NCBI RefSeq assembly: GCF_031081985.1 | Contig: NZ_JARWSK010000004.1 | Location: 248,001-312,000 of the forward strand | Direction of reading: 5' to 3' | DNA length: 64,000 bases | Source of the DNA: Komagataeibacter xylinus | Lineage (GTDB): Bacteria; Pseudomonadota; Alphaproteobacteria; Acetobacterales; Acetobacteraceae | In this document: positions 1-8,897 of the stretch, piece after piece | How positions within the stretch are numbered: position 1 is the first letter of the stretch | Layout: every line of letters starts with the position of its first letter | Notes under the pieces: generated by a model | Databases searched by the model: none | Told to the model about the DNA's origin: nothing | The model's input: only the letters and a program-made list of their open reading frames with translations | Translations under genes and position numbers: made by a program

Positions 1-447
1 GCGCGTGCGCGAGGTCAGCGCCAGGATCATGACCGGCGCGCCGTTGGGGTTGGCCTTGAAGTAGCTCGGGTTCTGCCGCAGCGAGGAAGGCAGGTCGGCA
101 TGGGCGGCCTGAAGGGCGGCCTCCACGTCGCGGGCGGCACCGTTGATGTCGCGGTCAAGCGAGAACTGCAGCGTGATCCGCGCCTGGTTGGCCGATGACT
201 GCGAGGTCATTTCCGTCAGGTCGGCAATGGCGCCAAGGTGCCGCTCGAGCGGGGCGGCCACCGAGCTTGCAATTTCCTCCGGCGAGCCGCCGGCCTGCTG
301 CGCCTGCACCTGTATGACCGGAAAATCCACATTGGGCATGTCGGCCACCGGCAGGGTGGTATAGCCGATAACGCCGCCGAGGATCAGCGCTACCGTCAGC
401 AATACGGTAGCGACCGGCCTGCGTACGAAGATGGCAAGCGGGTTCAT
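1..447 (-). CDS. mdtC: RND multidrug efflux permease, MdtC-like (3' part beyond window)
   Basis: The first 149 codons of a second RND inner-membrane permease are visible; the rest lies beyond position 1. The N-terminus [17 protein letters not shown] leads into the first membrane helix (about residues 12-30), followed by the start of the periplasmic porter domain. Its ATG overlaps the stop of the upstream permease (ATGA), so the two are translationally coupled, as in mdtB-mdtC pairs that form a mixed trimer. With the adaptor gene upstream this makes a three-gene mdtABC-type operon exporting drugs or bile-like compounds by proton motive force. Substrate cannot be told from sequence. Confidence 0.9.
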   Translation of the reverse strand, partial: MNPLAIFVRRPVATVLLTVALILGGVIGYTTLPVADMPNVDFPVIQVQAQQAGGSPEEIASSVAAPLERHLGAIADLTEMTSQSSANQARITLQFSLDRDINGAARDVEAALQAAHADLPSSLRQNPSYFKANPNGAPVMILALTSRTR

Positions 448-3400
448 GCAGAAGCCTGCGGGCCGGGCTGGCCGCCATCAGGTCTGGCCTGATCCGTTCC
501 ACCAAAGCGGCGGGCCAGTTTCTGGCTGATCCCGTCCATGAGCAGGTAGATGACCGGGGTGGTGAACAGCGTGAGCAACTGGCTCACCGCAAGCCCGCCC
601 ACGATGGCGATGCCCAGCGGGCGGCGCAGTTCCGAGCCGGTGCCGGTGCCCAGCATCATCGGCACGGCGCCCAGCATGGCTGCCAGCGTGGTCATGAGGA
701 TGGGGCGGAAGCGCAGCAGGGCGGCGTGGCGGATGGAGTGCAGCGGCGTCATGCCCTCCACCCGCTCGGCCTCAAGCGCGAAGTCGATCATCATGATGGC
801 GTTTTTCTTGACGATGCCGATCAGCAGCACCAGCCCGATGATGCCCATCACGTCCAGCCCCGATCCCGTCAGCCACAGCGCCAGTAACGCCCCAATGCCA
901 GCCGAGGGCAGGGTGGAGAGAATGGTGATGGGATGGACAAAGCTCTCGTACAGGATGCCCAGCACGATATAAACCGCAACCAGCGCTGCCAGCACCAGCC
1001 ACGCCTCGTTTGACAGCGAACTGCGGAAGGCCGCCGCCGTGCCCTGGAACGATGTCTGGAAGCTTGAGGGCAGGTGGATGTCCTTCGCCGCCCGCTCGAT
1101 CGCATCCGTAGCATCCCCCAGCGCATAGCCGGGCCTGACGTTGAACGAGACGGTGGTGGCCGGGAACTGCCCCACATGCGTGATCAGCAGCGGCGCTGTA
1201 TCCTGCGTAACCGTGGTGACGGAGGAAAGCGGCACCAGCCCCGAGGTGGGCGAGCGGGTGGGGCCGGACGTGCTCTCGCCCGCATTGCCGCTGATGCCCG
1301 GCAGGTAGATCTGGCTCAGCGAGCCCATGTCCTGCTGGAAGCTGGGCGTGGCCTCAAGGATCACGCGGTACTGGTTGGACTGGGTGAAGATGGTCGAGAT
1401 CTGGCGCTGGCCAAAACTGTCATACAGCACGTTGTCGATGGTCTGCGGCGTGATCGAGTAGCGCGCGCCGGTGGTGCGGTCGAGATCGACATGCGCCACG
1501 AGTCCCGCCGCCTGCAGGTCCGATGTCACGTCGGACAGCGCTTTTTCCTGCTGCAGGCGGGCGATGAATTTCGGCACCCAGGTGGTGAACTGGCTGTAGT
1601 CGGGGTTTTCGAGCAGGAACTGGTACTGCGTGGCGGCGACCGAGGTATCAAGCGAGAGATCCTGCACCGGCTGCACGTACAGTTCAGCCCCCGGTATGTC
1701 GGCGGTCTCGGCCCGCAGCCGGGTCGCCACCTGCTGCGCGGTGGATGAGCGCTTGTCCACCGGCTTGAGGTTGATGAGGAAGCGCCCCTGGTTGAGGGTG
1801 ACGTTCTGCCCGTCCACCCCCACGAAGGAGGACAGGCTGGCCACGTCCTCATCTTGCAGGATGCGCTCGGCAAGTTCCTGCTGGTGGCGCTTCATGGCGC
1901 TGAACGAGGTGGACTGCGCCATGACCGATATGCCTTGGATCACGCCCGTATCCTGCACGGGGAAGAAACCCTTGGGAATGATCACCGCCAGCACGCCGGT
2001 CAGCATCAGTGTCGCGCCAAACACGCCCAGCGTCAGCCTGCGGTGGCGCAGCACTACATCGAGCGCGCGGCCATAGCCCTCGATCGTGGCGACCGTCCAG
2101 CGCTCGATGGCGGCCGACCAGGCCGGTTCGGCATGCTTGGTGTCGTGCTCATGCAAAAGGCGGGCGCACATCATGGGCACCAGCGTGAGCGAGACCACGG
2201 CGGAGAGGATGATGGTGACCGCCAGCGTCATGGCGAATTCATGGAACAGGCGGCCTACCACGTCACCCATGAACAGCAGCGGGATCAGCACCGCGATCAG
2301 CGATACGGTGAGCGAGATGATGGTGAACCCGATTTCGCCCGCGCCCTTCAGCGCCGCCTGCATGCGGGTATCGCCCATCTCGATGTAGCGGGCGATGTTC
2401 TCGATCATGACGATGGCGTCATCCACCACGAAACCCGTGGCGATGGTGAGCGACATGAGCGAGAGGTTGTCGAGCGAGAAGCCGAACAGGTACATCACCG
2501 CCAGCGTGCCCACCAGCGACAGCGGCACCGACAGGCTGGGGATCAGCGTGGCTGGCACGTTGCGCAGGAACACGAAGATCACGCACACGACCAGCACCAG
2601 CGCCAGGCCCAGTTCAAACTCCACATCCTCCACCGAGGCGCGGATGGTGGTGGTCCGGTCGGTCAGCGGGGTGATGGTGATGCCCGGCGGCAGGGCCTCC
2701 TGCAGGCGGGGCAGGGCGTATTTGATGTTGTCCACCACCGAGATCACGTTCGCACCCGGCTGGCGCTGCACGTTCATGACCAGGGCTGGCGTGCGGTTGG
2801 CCCAGGCGGCCAGCTCGGTGTTCTCCGGCCCGATCACCACGCTGGCCACGTCGCGGATGCGCACGGGGCCGTTGTTCTGGTAGGCGATGACCTGGTCAAG
2901 AAGCTGCTGCACCCCGGTGATCTGGCCATCAATGCGCAGCGTGGTCGCGCGCTTGGGGCCATCGAACGTGCCGGTGGGGGAGTTGATGTTGACGTTACCG
3001 ATGGTGGTGCGCAGCGTATCAAGGTCTATGCCGAACGAGGTCAGCTTGGGGATGTTGACGCGCACCCGCAGCGCCTTGCGGTTGCCGCCCGAAAGCGTGA
3101 CCAGCCCCACGCCCGAGATCTGGCTGATCTTCTCGGCCAGGCGGGTATCGACGTAATCCTCCACCTCCGTCAGCGGCATGGTCTTTGACGAGATGCCAAG
3201 GGTCACGACCGGCGTGTCGGCGGGGTTGACCTTGGCATAGACCGGGGGCGCGGGCAGGTCGGTCGGCAGCAGGGAATTGGCCTGGTTGATCGCGGCCTGC
3301 ACTTCCTGCTCGGCAATGTCCATGGTCATGGTCAGGCCAAAGCGCAGCGTAATGACCGATGAGCCGCCCGAGGAGCGCGATGTCATCTGCTCCAGCCCCG

Positions 3401-3623
3401 ACATTTCGCCCAGTTGCGTTTCAAGCGGGGCGGTGACGGAGGTAGCCATCACATCGGGGCTGGCGCCGGGGTAGAAGGTCTGCACCGTGATGGTGGGGTA
3501 TTCCACCTCCGGCAGGGCCGATACGGGCAGGAAGTGATAGCCCAGCAGCCCCGCCAGCAGGATGGCCAGCATGAGCAGCGTGGTCGCGACCGGACGGTGT
3601 ATGAAAAGGCGGGAAGGATTCAC
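444..3623 (-). CDS. mdtB: RND multidrug efflux permease, MdtB-like
   Basis: Full-length RND (AcrB/MdtB class) proton-driven exporter of 1059 residues, the usual size. Membrane helix 1 lies at about residues 12-30; the proton-relay pair of aspartates sits in [13 protein letters not shown] near residue 400, and the matching lysine in [13 protein letters not shown] in the C-terminal half. The start is GTG, with GGAG eight bases upstream. It lies 63 bp downstream of the MdtA-like adaptor gene and its stop overlaps the ATG of the MdtC-like gene. The order adaptor-permease-permease is what supports the MdtABC assignment rather than a single-permease AcrAB system. Confidence 0.93.
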   Translation of the reverse strand: MNPSRLFIHRPVATTLLMLAILLAGLLGYHFLPVSALPEVEYPTITVQTFYPGASPDVMATSVTAPLETQLGEMSGLEQMTSRSSGGSSVITLRFGLTMTMDIAEQEVQAAINQANSLLPTDLPAPPVYAKVNPADTPVVTLGISSKTMPLTEVEDYVDTRLAEKISQISGVGLVTLSGGNRKALRVRVNIPKLTSFGIDLDTLRTTIGNVNINSPTGTFDGPKRATTLRIDGQITGVQQLLDQVIAYQNNGPVRIRDVASVVIGPENTELAAWANRTPALVMNVQRQPGANVISVVDNIKYALPRLQEALPPGITITPLTDRTTTIRASVEDVEFELGLALVLVVCVIFVFLRNVPATLIPSLSVPLSLVGTLAVMYLFGFSLDNLSLMSLTIATGFVVDDAIVMIENIARYIEMGDTRMQAALKGAGEIGFTIISLTVSLIAVLIPLLFMGDVVGRLFHEFAMTLAVTIILSAVVSLTLVPMMCARLLHEHDTKHAEPAWSAAIERWTVATIEGYGRALDVVLRHRRLTLGVFGATLMLTGVLAVIIPKGFFPVQDTGVIQGISVMAQSTSFSAMKRHQQELAERILQDEDVASLSSFVGVDGQNVTLNQGRFLINLKPVDKRSSTAQQVATRLRAETADIPGAELYVQPVQDLSLDTSVAATQYQFLLENPDYSQFTTWVPKFIARLQQEKALSDVTSDLQAAGLVAHVDLDRTTGARYSITPQTIDNVLYDSFGQRQISTIFTQSNQYRVILEATPSFQQDMGSLSQIYLPGISGNAGESTSGPTRSPTSGLVPLSSVTTVTQDTAPLLITHVGQFPATTVSFNVRPGYALGDATDAIERAAKDIHLPSSFQTSFQGTAAAFRSSLSNEAWLVLAALVAVYIVLGILYESFVHPITILSTLPSAGIGALLALWLTGSGLDVMGIIGLVLLIGIVKKNAIMMIDFALEAERVEGMTPLHSIRHAALLRFRPILMTTLAAMLGAVPMMLGTGTGSELRRPLGIAIVGGLAVSQLLTLFTTPVIYLLMDGISQKLARRFGGTDQARPDGGQPGPQASA

Positions 3624-3686
3624 GCAGCAATCTCCGGCAACGCGCAGGGCAGGTCAGGCAGGGAGGCGGGCAGGCGGGCGCGCACC

Positions 3687-4904
3687 CTATTGCTTGCCCT
3701 TCTGCGGGGCAGGGGTGCTGTCGGCAGGCTGGGGAATGCTGACCTTTACGCCATCACGCAGGTGGTCCACGCCATCGGTCACCACGCGCTCGCCTTCCTT
3801 CACGCCGTCGCTCACCACGGTCATGGTGTTGTTGGCATGGCCGGTCTTGACGTTGCGCACTTCCACCGTGCTGTCCGCCTTGACGACGTAAACGAACTGG
3901 CCGTTGGGGCCATTTTGCAGGGCATTGGTGGGCACGAGCAGGGCGTCATGGTCGGTGCTGACAAGCATGCGGGCGTTGACGAACTGGTTGGGGAAGAGTT
4001 CTTCCTGCGAATTGGGGAAGATCGCGCGCATGCGCACCGTGCCGGTCGAGGTATCGATCTGGCTGTCGAGCACGCTGGCCTGGCCGGTGGCGATCTTGTT
4101 GAGGTTGGCGCTGTCCCATGCATCGACCTCGAGCGGCGTGCCTTCGCGCAGGCGGGTGGCCACGGGGCCGATATCGTTTTCGGGCAGGGTGAAGATGACC
4201 GAGATCGGCTGCATCTGCGTCAGGATCACGAGGCCATTGGTCTGCCCTGCGGTGATGTAGTTGCCCATGTCCACTTCACGGATGCCCACGCGCCCGTCAA
4301 CGGGGGCTATGATATGGCAGTACGTGATCTGGAGCTTCTCGTTATCGACAAGCGCCTGGTCGGCCTTGACCGTGCCCTCGAGCTGCTCGACCTTGTACTG
4401 CTGGTCCTTGGCCGTCATGGCGGCAACGCTGTTCTGCTGGATCAGGCGCTGGTAGCGGGCGTTATCCACCTGGGCGGCCCTGAGCTGGGCCACGTCCTGC
4501 GCGAGCTGGCCTTCGTACTGCGCGAGCAGCACCTCATAGGGGCGGGTATCGATCAGGGCCAGCAGGTCGCCCTTGTGCACATGCTGCCCTTCGGTAAAGA
4601 GCACCTGCATCAGGTAGCCATCAATGCGCGACTGCACCGTGACGTTGGTGATGGGCACCACCGTGCCCAGCTCCGTCAGCACCACGGGCATGTCGCCCCG
4701 GCTTACGGCGGTGACCGCCACGGGCTGGTCGCCGCTTGCGGCGTGCTTCTTGTTGGTGCCGGCATGGGGGCGCAGGAAAGCGACCGCAAGCACGACCGCC
4801 AGCGCCCCGCCCGCCAGGTAGAGCACGCGCCGCCCACGGCGCGGTCGGTCGGTCGGGGGCGTGGGTGTGGCGCTGGCGCGGGGCGGGGGGGGCGTTGTAT
4901 CCAT
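3687..4904 (-). CDS. mdtA: RND efflux periplasmic adaptor, MdtA-like
   Basis: Membrane fusion protein of 405 residues linking the RND permeases to an outer-membrane channel. A proline-rich basic N-terminus is followed by one membrane anchor (about residues 27-45). Then come the barrel-sandwich half motif (VQSRIDGYLMQVLFTEGQ), a coiled-coil hairpin (about 120-180), the second barrel half (APVDGRVGIREVDMGNYI) and a beta-barrel domain. It is the first gene of the minus-strand mdtABC operon. No outer-membrane TolC-type gene is seen in the window, so the channel is either further downstream or shared. The 180 bp upstream hold the probable promoter, but no convincing -35/-10 pair could be picked. 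Confidence 0.92.
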   Translation of the reverse strand: MDTTPPPPRASATPTPPTDRPRRGRRVLYLAGGALAVVLAVAFLRPHAGTNKKHAASGDQPVAVTAVSRGDMPVVLTELGTVVPITNVTVQSRIDGYLMQVLFTEGQHVHKGDLLALIDTRPYEVLLAQYEGQLAQDVAQLRAAQVDNARYQRLIQQNSVAAMTAKDQQYKVEQLEGTVKADQALVDNEKLQITYCHIIAPVDGRVGIREVDMGNYITAGQTNGLVILTQMQPISVIFTLPENDIGPVATRLREGTPLEVDAWDSANLNKIATGQASVLDSQIDTSTGTVRMRAIFPNSQEELFPNQFVNARMLVSTDHDALLVPTNALQNGPNGQFVYVVKADSTVEVRNVKTGHANNTMTVVSDGVKEGERVVTDGVDHLRDGVKVSIPQPADSTPAPQKGKQ

Positions 4905-5084
4905 GCGGTCGGGTTTCTGCCTGCTTGCTGTCGAATGGGGGTCGGTGTGAATAACCGGGCCGTTATGAAAAAAGCGTAAGGTTGAACCGGGGAATACCCC
5001 AGTATTAACATGGCGCGTGAATGGAATAAGTTAGGGAATGTAACATCCTGTGCGGCGGGTGGAAGGGCCAAAACGCCAGACGTT

Positions 5085-6599
5085 TCACAACCGGTCCTTT
5101 TGTGTGGCGGTGTGGTCATGACCACTCACCGCAGCCCCCGCATTGGGCGAAAGCCGCAGCAGCACCGGCAGCGCCATCGTGGCGACAAGGCCGCACAGGA
5201 TAAAGGTCAGGCGGTAGTCGTGCATCTGGAGCGATGACGGCAGCACCAGCCGCGCGGAGGTCAGCACGCCTGCCGCAAAGCAAATGCCCAGCGTGAGCAT
5301 GACCTGCTGGGCGGTTGAATACAGGCTCGTGGCCGCCCCCATGCGCGCAGGCGGCATGTCGGCATAGGCGATGGTGTTGTAGCCGGTATAGACCGTGGTC
5401 TGCCCCATGCCATGCATGGCCAGCAGTGCGAGCAGCGCGGGCATGCCCATGCCGGGGTCATACAGCGCCAGCAGCAGGCACACCAGAGGCAGGGTCATGC
5501 TGCTCGCGCACATGACGCTGCGGTAGCCCCGGGCGCGGTACAGCGCGGGCGCGCCAAAGCGCATGACCACCGCACCGAGCGGGGCGATGAAGGTGATCAG
5601 GCCGCTCTGCGCCGCACTCGCGCCAAAGCGGGTCTGGAGCAGGGAGGGCAGGAGAAAGATGATGCCCCCGGTGGCGATGCGCGTGCATGCGCCTGCAATG
5701 ACCGAGATGCGGAAGGTGCTCACCCGCAGCAGCGACAGGTCAAGCAGCGGATGGGCAAGCCTGCTGGCATGGCGGATATAGGCCACGCTGCACACCGGCA
5801 CCACGGCAAGCAGGGCGCAGGCCACGATGCGGGTCGTGCCGGAATGGGTCAGCAGTTCCAGCCCGAAGATCAGCCCCGCCAGCGCCAGCGCGCACCATAC
5901 GTTGCCCTTGAGGTCGAATGGCGGGGGATGGCGCATGCGCACCTGCGGAATGAACCGCCCGATCAGCCCGATGGCCAGCAGCCCGAGCGGGATGTTGATG
6001 TAGAAGATCCACCGCCATGACAGCAGCGAAGTCAGCACGCCGCCAAGCACCGGGCCTGCCATGGGGCCGATGGTGGCGGTGAGCATGACCCACCCCATGA
6101 CCGACATCAGCTCCGACTTGGGCACGTTCTGCAGGATCACGAGTCGGCCCACCGGCACCATCATCGCCCCGCCCAGCCCCTGCACCAGCCGTGCCAGCGC
6201 CAGCACGGGCAGGTTGGGCGCAAGCCCGCCAAGCAGCGAGCCGGCAAGGAACACGAGAATGGCCCAGCGCAGCGTGACCCGGTTGCCAAACCGCTCGGCA
6301 ATGCGGCCCGAGGCCGGGATCAGGGCCGCAAGCCCCAGCATGTAGACCGTAAGCGTGATGCTGGTCTGGGGAATATCGACATGGAAGTCGGTTGCCATGG
6401 CGGGCAGCGCCGTGGTCAGCGCCGTGCCATCGATCTGTTCCATCATCATCAGGCTCGACACGATCAGCGCCATGAGCCTTTTGCGCCGGGGCGAAAGGGG
6501 GGGCATGTCGGTGCAGGGCGTGGGCCGTTCGGTCTGGGTTGTCGTCAAGGGCGGCATCATCATGCATGATAGTATGGAGTACGGAACTGCAAGCGCCAT
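5085..6599 (-). CDS. MFS drug exporter, DHA2 (EmrB/QacA) family
   Basis: A 504-residue, highly hydrophobic protein consistent with the 14-helix DHA2 drug:proton antiporters. The family motif between helices 2 and 3 reads GRIAERFGNRVTLR, and helix 5 carries GPMAGPVLGGVL, the antiporter motif C. Several in-frame ATGs compete for the start (6599, 6563, 6560, 6557, 6506); none has a strong ribosome binding site, and the first membrane helix begins after MPPLSPRRKRLMA, so the true protein may start as late as 6506. It lacks a neighbouring EmrA adaptor and probably works alone or with the separate emrAB pair elsewhere in the window. Confidence 0.85.
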   Translation of the reverse strand: MALAVPYSILSCMMMPPLTTTQTERPTPCTDMPPLSPRRKRLMALIVSSLMMMEQIDGTALTTALPAMATDFHVDIPQTSITLTVYMLGLAALIPASGRIAERFGNRVTLRWAILVFLAGSLLGGLAPNLPVLALARLVQGLGGAMMVPVGRLVILQNVPKSELMSVMGWVMLTATIGPMAGPVLGGVLTSLLSWRWIFYINIPLGLLAIGLIGRFIPQVRMRHPPPFDLKGNVWCALALAGLIFGLELLTHSGTTRIVACALLAVVPVCSVAYIRHASRLAHPLLDLSLLRVSTFRISVIAGACTRIATGGIIFLLPSLLQTRFGASAAQSGLITFIAPLGAVVMRFGAPALYRARGYRSVMCASSMTLPLVCLLLALYDPGMGMPALLALLAMHGMGQTTVYTGYNTIAYADMPPARMGAATSLYSTAQQVMLTLGICFAAGVLTSARLVLPSSLQMHDYRLTFILCGLVATMALPVLLRLSPNAGAAVSGHDHTATQKDRL

Positions 6600-6648
6600 C
6601 GTGGCGTTATGGGTCCACGCTACAAAACAGCGATATTACGGAGTGTGA

Positions 6649-6954
6649 ATGATGTCGGAAGACAAGGCAAAAAACATCGAGACCAAGGCCGAGGGCATGG
6701 TGGATGAAGGCGTAGGCCGCCTGAAGGACGCCGCCGGTGGCCTGACGGGCAATGTGGGCATGCAGGCCGAAGGTAAGGTTGACCAGCTTTCGGGCATGGC
6801 GCGGCAGGAATTTGCTGACCTTTATGATGAAGGCGAAGGCAAGATCGAGCGCGCCGTGACCTTCGTGCGCGAACGCCCGCTGTTTTCCCTCGGTATCGCG
6901 GCGGTGCTCGGCACCATCATGGGGCTGATTTTCATTCCCCGCCGCAAGGGCTGA
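6649..6954 (+). CDS. CsbD-like stress protein with C-terminal membrane anchor
   Basis: Small 101-residue protein. The N-terminal half (MSEDKAKNIETKAEGMVDEG and the following repeat-like GRLKDAAGGLTGN / AEGKVDQLSGMARQ) resembles CsbD-family general-stress proteins. The C-terminal half ends in one membrane helix (about residues 78-96) and a basic tail, FIPRRKG, like DUF883/ElaB-type ribosome-associated membrane proteins. A GGAG site at 6640-6643 lies 5 bp before the first ATG and 8 bp before a second ATG at 6652, so either could be used. Monocistronic; divergent from the MFS gene. Role is inferred to be envelope or general stress; no direct evidence. Confidence 0.8.
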   Translation: MMSEDKAKNIETKAEGMVDEGVGRLKDAAGGLTGNVGMQAEGKVDQLSGMARQEFADLYDEGEGKIERAVTFVRERPLFSLGIAAVLGTIMGLIFIPRRKG

Positions 6955-7110
6955 TCACAGGTCGAGTCGTTTTTTTTCATTTTAAGGGACTCGATGAGTC
7001 CACAGCATCTTGCACAACCGTGCATAAAAATGGTTTCCATCCTTCCAGAATATGAATCTGGTGCGAATCGGGCCTGAACCCCCGATTCGCACCATGACGG
7101 GAAGGACCGG
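6955..7110 (+). promoter_or_regulatory. GANTC-rich leader of the rnhB-ccrM operon
   Basis: This intergenic stretch holds six GANTC sites, the target of the CcrM enzyme encoded downstream: 6964 (GAGTC), 6988 (GACTC), 6996 (GAGTC), 7054 (GAATC), 7065 (GAATC) and 7084 (GATTC). Two sites form the small palindrome GACTCGATGAGTC (6988-7000), and two sit in the arms of the hairpin at 7060-7093. In Caulobacter, GANTC sites in the ccrM leader affect its transcription; a similar role here is inference. No unambiguous -35/-10 was found. Confidence 0.55.
7060..7093 (+). promoter_or_regulatory. 13-bp inverted repeat with GANTC in both arms, upstream of rnhB
   Basis: GGTGCGAATCGGG (7060-7072) and CCCGATTCGCACC (7081-7093) are perfect complements around an 8-nt loop, ending 17 bp before the rnhB ATG. 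Each arm contains one GANTC. It could act as an operator or as an RNA hairpin next to the ribosome binding region; it lacks a T-run, so it is not a standard terminator. Confidence 0.6.
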
Positions 7111-7764
7111 ATGCCGGATTACACGCTTGAGCATGCCCATGGGGGACGGGTCGCCGGTGTCGATGAAGTCGGTCGCGGCCCGCTGGCCGGTCCGGTCGTG
7201 GCGGCGGCGGTCATGTTCCTCTCGGGCGTGCCGGGCACCCTGGCTGACTCGCTTGATGACTCAAAAAAGCTCAGGCCCAGGGTCCGGCAGCAGCTTTACG
7301 ATACGCTGCATGACACCCCCGATGTCCTGATCGGGGTGGGGGCGGCCTCCGTGGCCGAAATCGAACAGCACAACATCCTGCGCGCCTCATGGATCGCCAT
7401 GCAGCGTGCTGTCGGCCGCCTGCCGCAATGGCCCGAACTGGTCCTGGTTGATGGCAACGCCGCGCCCGATTTCGGGTGCCCGGCGCAATGCGTCGTGGGT
7501 GGCGATGCGATCAGCCTGTCCATTGCCGCAGCCTCGGTCGTGGCCAAGGTCGTGCGCGACCGGGCTATGGAGCGGCTGGCCCGGCGCTGGCCCGCCTATG
7601 GCTGGGAGCGCAATGCCGGTTATGGCACCCCCGTCCACCGCGCGGGGCTGATGGCCCACGGCGCAACCCCCCACCACCGGGCGGCCTTCGGCACGGTGCG
7701 CCGCATCCTGCAGGCTTCCGGCCTTTCTTCCTCACATTCAAGCGCGGAGCAGCCATCATGCTGA
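7111..7764 (+). CDS. rnhB: Ribonuclease HII
   Basis: RNase HII of 217 residues, cleaving the RNA strand of RNA-DNA hybrids and removing single ribonucleotides from DNA. The signature [14 protein letters not shown] at residues 16-29 supplies the first catalytic Asp and Glu. Further acidic residues are in LDDSKKL and in LVDGN (the third Asp), and the C-terminal region has [20 protein letters not shown], typical of the family. It is the first gene of a tight rnhB-ccrM pair (7 bp gap), an arrangement I know from other alphaproteobacteria. Two more GACTC sites occur inside the gene (7246, 7258). Confidence 0.96.
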   Translation: MPDYTLEHAHGGRVAGVDEVGRGPLAGPVVAAAVMFLSGVPGTLADSLDDSKKLRPRVRQQLYDTLHDTPDVLIGVGAASVAEIEQHNILRASWIAMQRAVGRLPQWPELVLVDGNAAPDFGCPAQCVVGGDAISLSIAAASVVAKVVRDRAMERLARRWPAYGWERNAGYGTPVHRAGLMAHGATPHHRAAFGTVRRILQASGLSSSHSSAEQPSC

Positions 7765-7771
7765 ACAATTC

Positions 7772-8875
7772 ATGAGCGGTGCGGTAATGATGGAATTGCC
7801 CCTTGACCAGGTACTGCGCGGCGACTGCGTGGAAATGATGCAGACCCTGCCCGCGGGGTCGATCGACTGCGTGTTTGCCGATCCGCCATACAACCTCCAG
7901 CTCAAGGGCGAACTGCGCCGCCCCGATGACAGCGTGGTTGATGGCGTGGATGACGACTGGGACAAATTCGCCGACCTGCGGGCCTATGACGAATTCACCC
8001 GCGCCTGGCTGACCGAGGCGCGGCGCGTAATGCGCAAGGATGGCACGATCTGGGTCATCGGCTCGTATCACAACATCTTCCGCATCGGCGCGATTTTGCA
8101 GGATCTCGGATTCTGGATCCTGAACGATGTGATCTGGCGCAAGTCCAACCCCATGCCCAACTTCCGCGGGCGGCGCTTCACCAACGCGCATGAAACGCTG
8201 ATCTGGGCGGCGCGCGGGCCGGACAGTCGCTACCGCTTCAACTACCAGGCCATGAAGGCGCTCAATGACGATGTGCAGATGCGCTCGGACTGGTACCTGC
8301 CGCTGTGCACCGGCGGCGAGCGGCTGCGCAACGAACATGGCCTGAAGCTGCACCCCACCCAGAAGCCCGAAAGCCTGCTGCACCGCGTGCTCGTGGCCTC
8401 GACCAATGTGGATGACGTGGTGCTCGACCCCTTTACCGGCACCGGCACCACCACGGCCATGGCGCGCAGGCTGCGCCGCCGCTTTATTGGCATCGAGCGC
8501 CACCCCGATTATGCCGAGGCTGCGATTGGCCGCGCCCGGCGCGAAAAACCCGTGCCGCTCGACAGCGTGCTGACCACCCCCGCCCGGCGTGAAAGTCCGC
8601 GCGTGCCCTTTGGCGTGCTGGTCGAGCGTGGCATGGTGCCTGCGGGCACCGTGCTCATGGACCGGCAGAAGCGCGTGCGCGCCACCGTCTCGCCCGATGG
8701 CACGCTGGTCAGCGGTCGGCACCGGGGGTCCATTCACAAGATGGGGGCGACGCTGACCAACGCGCCCTCGTGCAATGGCTGGACGTTCTGGTATTTCGAG
8801 CACGAAGGCGAACTGGTGCAACTCGATACGCTGCGCAGCGAGATCCGGGCGGAGCAGGCAGCCGTCGCATCCTGA
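7772..8875 (+). CDS. ccrM: Cell-cycle adenine-N6 DNA methyltransferase CcrM (GANTC)
   Basis: Beta-class adenine methyltransferase of 367 residues: the catalytic DPPY motif (37-40, preceded by FA) comes before the SAM-binding motif DPFTGTGTT. The C-terminal 100 residues contain the extra domain seen in CcrM (RAMA-like; LVERGMVPAGTVLMDRQKR and GSIHKMGA), which helps DNA recognition. CcrM methylates GANTC after replication and couples gene expression to the cell cycle. Start is ATG 7772; ATGs at 7787 and 7790 are alternatives giving the more usual MELPLDQVLRGDC start. No cognate restriction gene is nearby, as expected for CcrM. Confidence 0.95.
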   Translation: MSGAVMMELPLDQVLRGDCVEMMQTLPAGSIDCVFADPPYNLQLKGELRRPDDSVVDGVDDDWDKFADLRAYDEFTRAWLTEARRVMRKDGTIWVIGSYHNIFRIGAILQDLGFWILNDVIWRKSNPMPNFRGRRFTNAHETLIWAARGPDSRYRFNYQAMKALNDDVQMRSDWYLPLCTGGERLRNEHGLKLHPTQKPESLLHRVLVASTNVDDVVLDPFTGTGTTTAMARRLRRRFIGIERHPDYAEAAIGRARREKPVPLDSVLTTPARRESPRVPFGVLVERGMVPAGTVLMDRQKRVRATVSPDGTLVSGRHRGSIHKMGATLTNAPSCNGWTFWYFEHEGELVQLDTLRSEIRAEQAAVAS

Positions 8876-8897
8876 TGGCGGGGCAAGGCAGGGTGGC

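Noticed and set aside
4989-5000. GGGG-AATA-CCCC palindrome upstream of mdtA
   Set aside because: Only four paired bases per arm in GC-rich DNA; likely chance.
6963-6993. CGAGTC ... GACTCG with a T-run, as terminator of the CsbD-like gene
   Set aside because: The T-run lies in the loop rather than after the stem, so it does not fit an intrinsic terminator; the arms are better explained as GANTC sites.
8775-8897. N-terminal extension of the D12 methyltransferase
   Set aside because: It overlaps ccrM, contains no conserved sequence, and a good ribosome binding site precedes ATG 8898.
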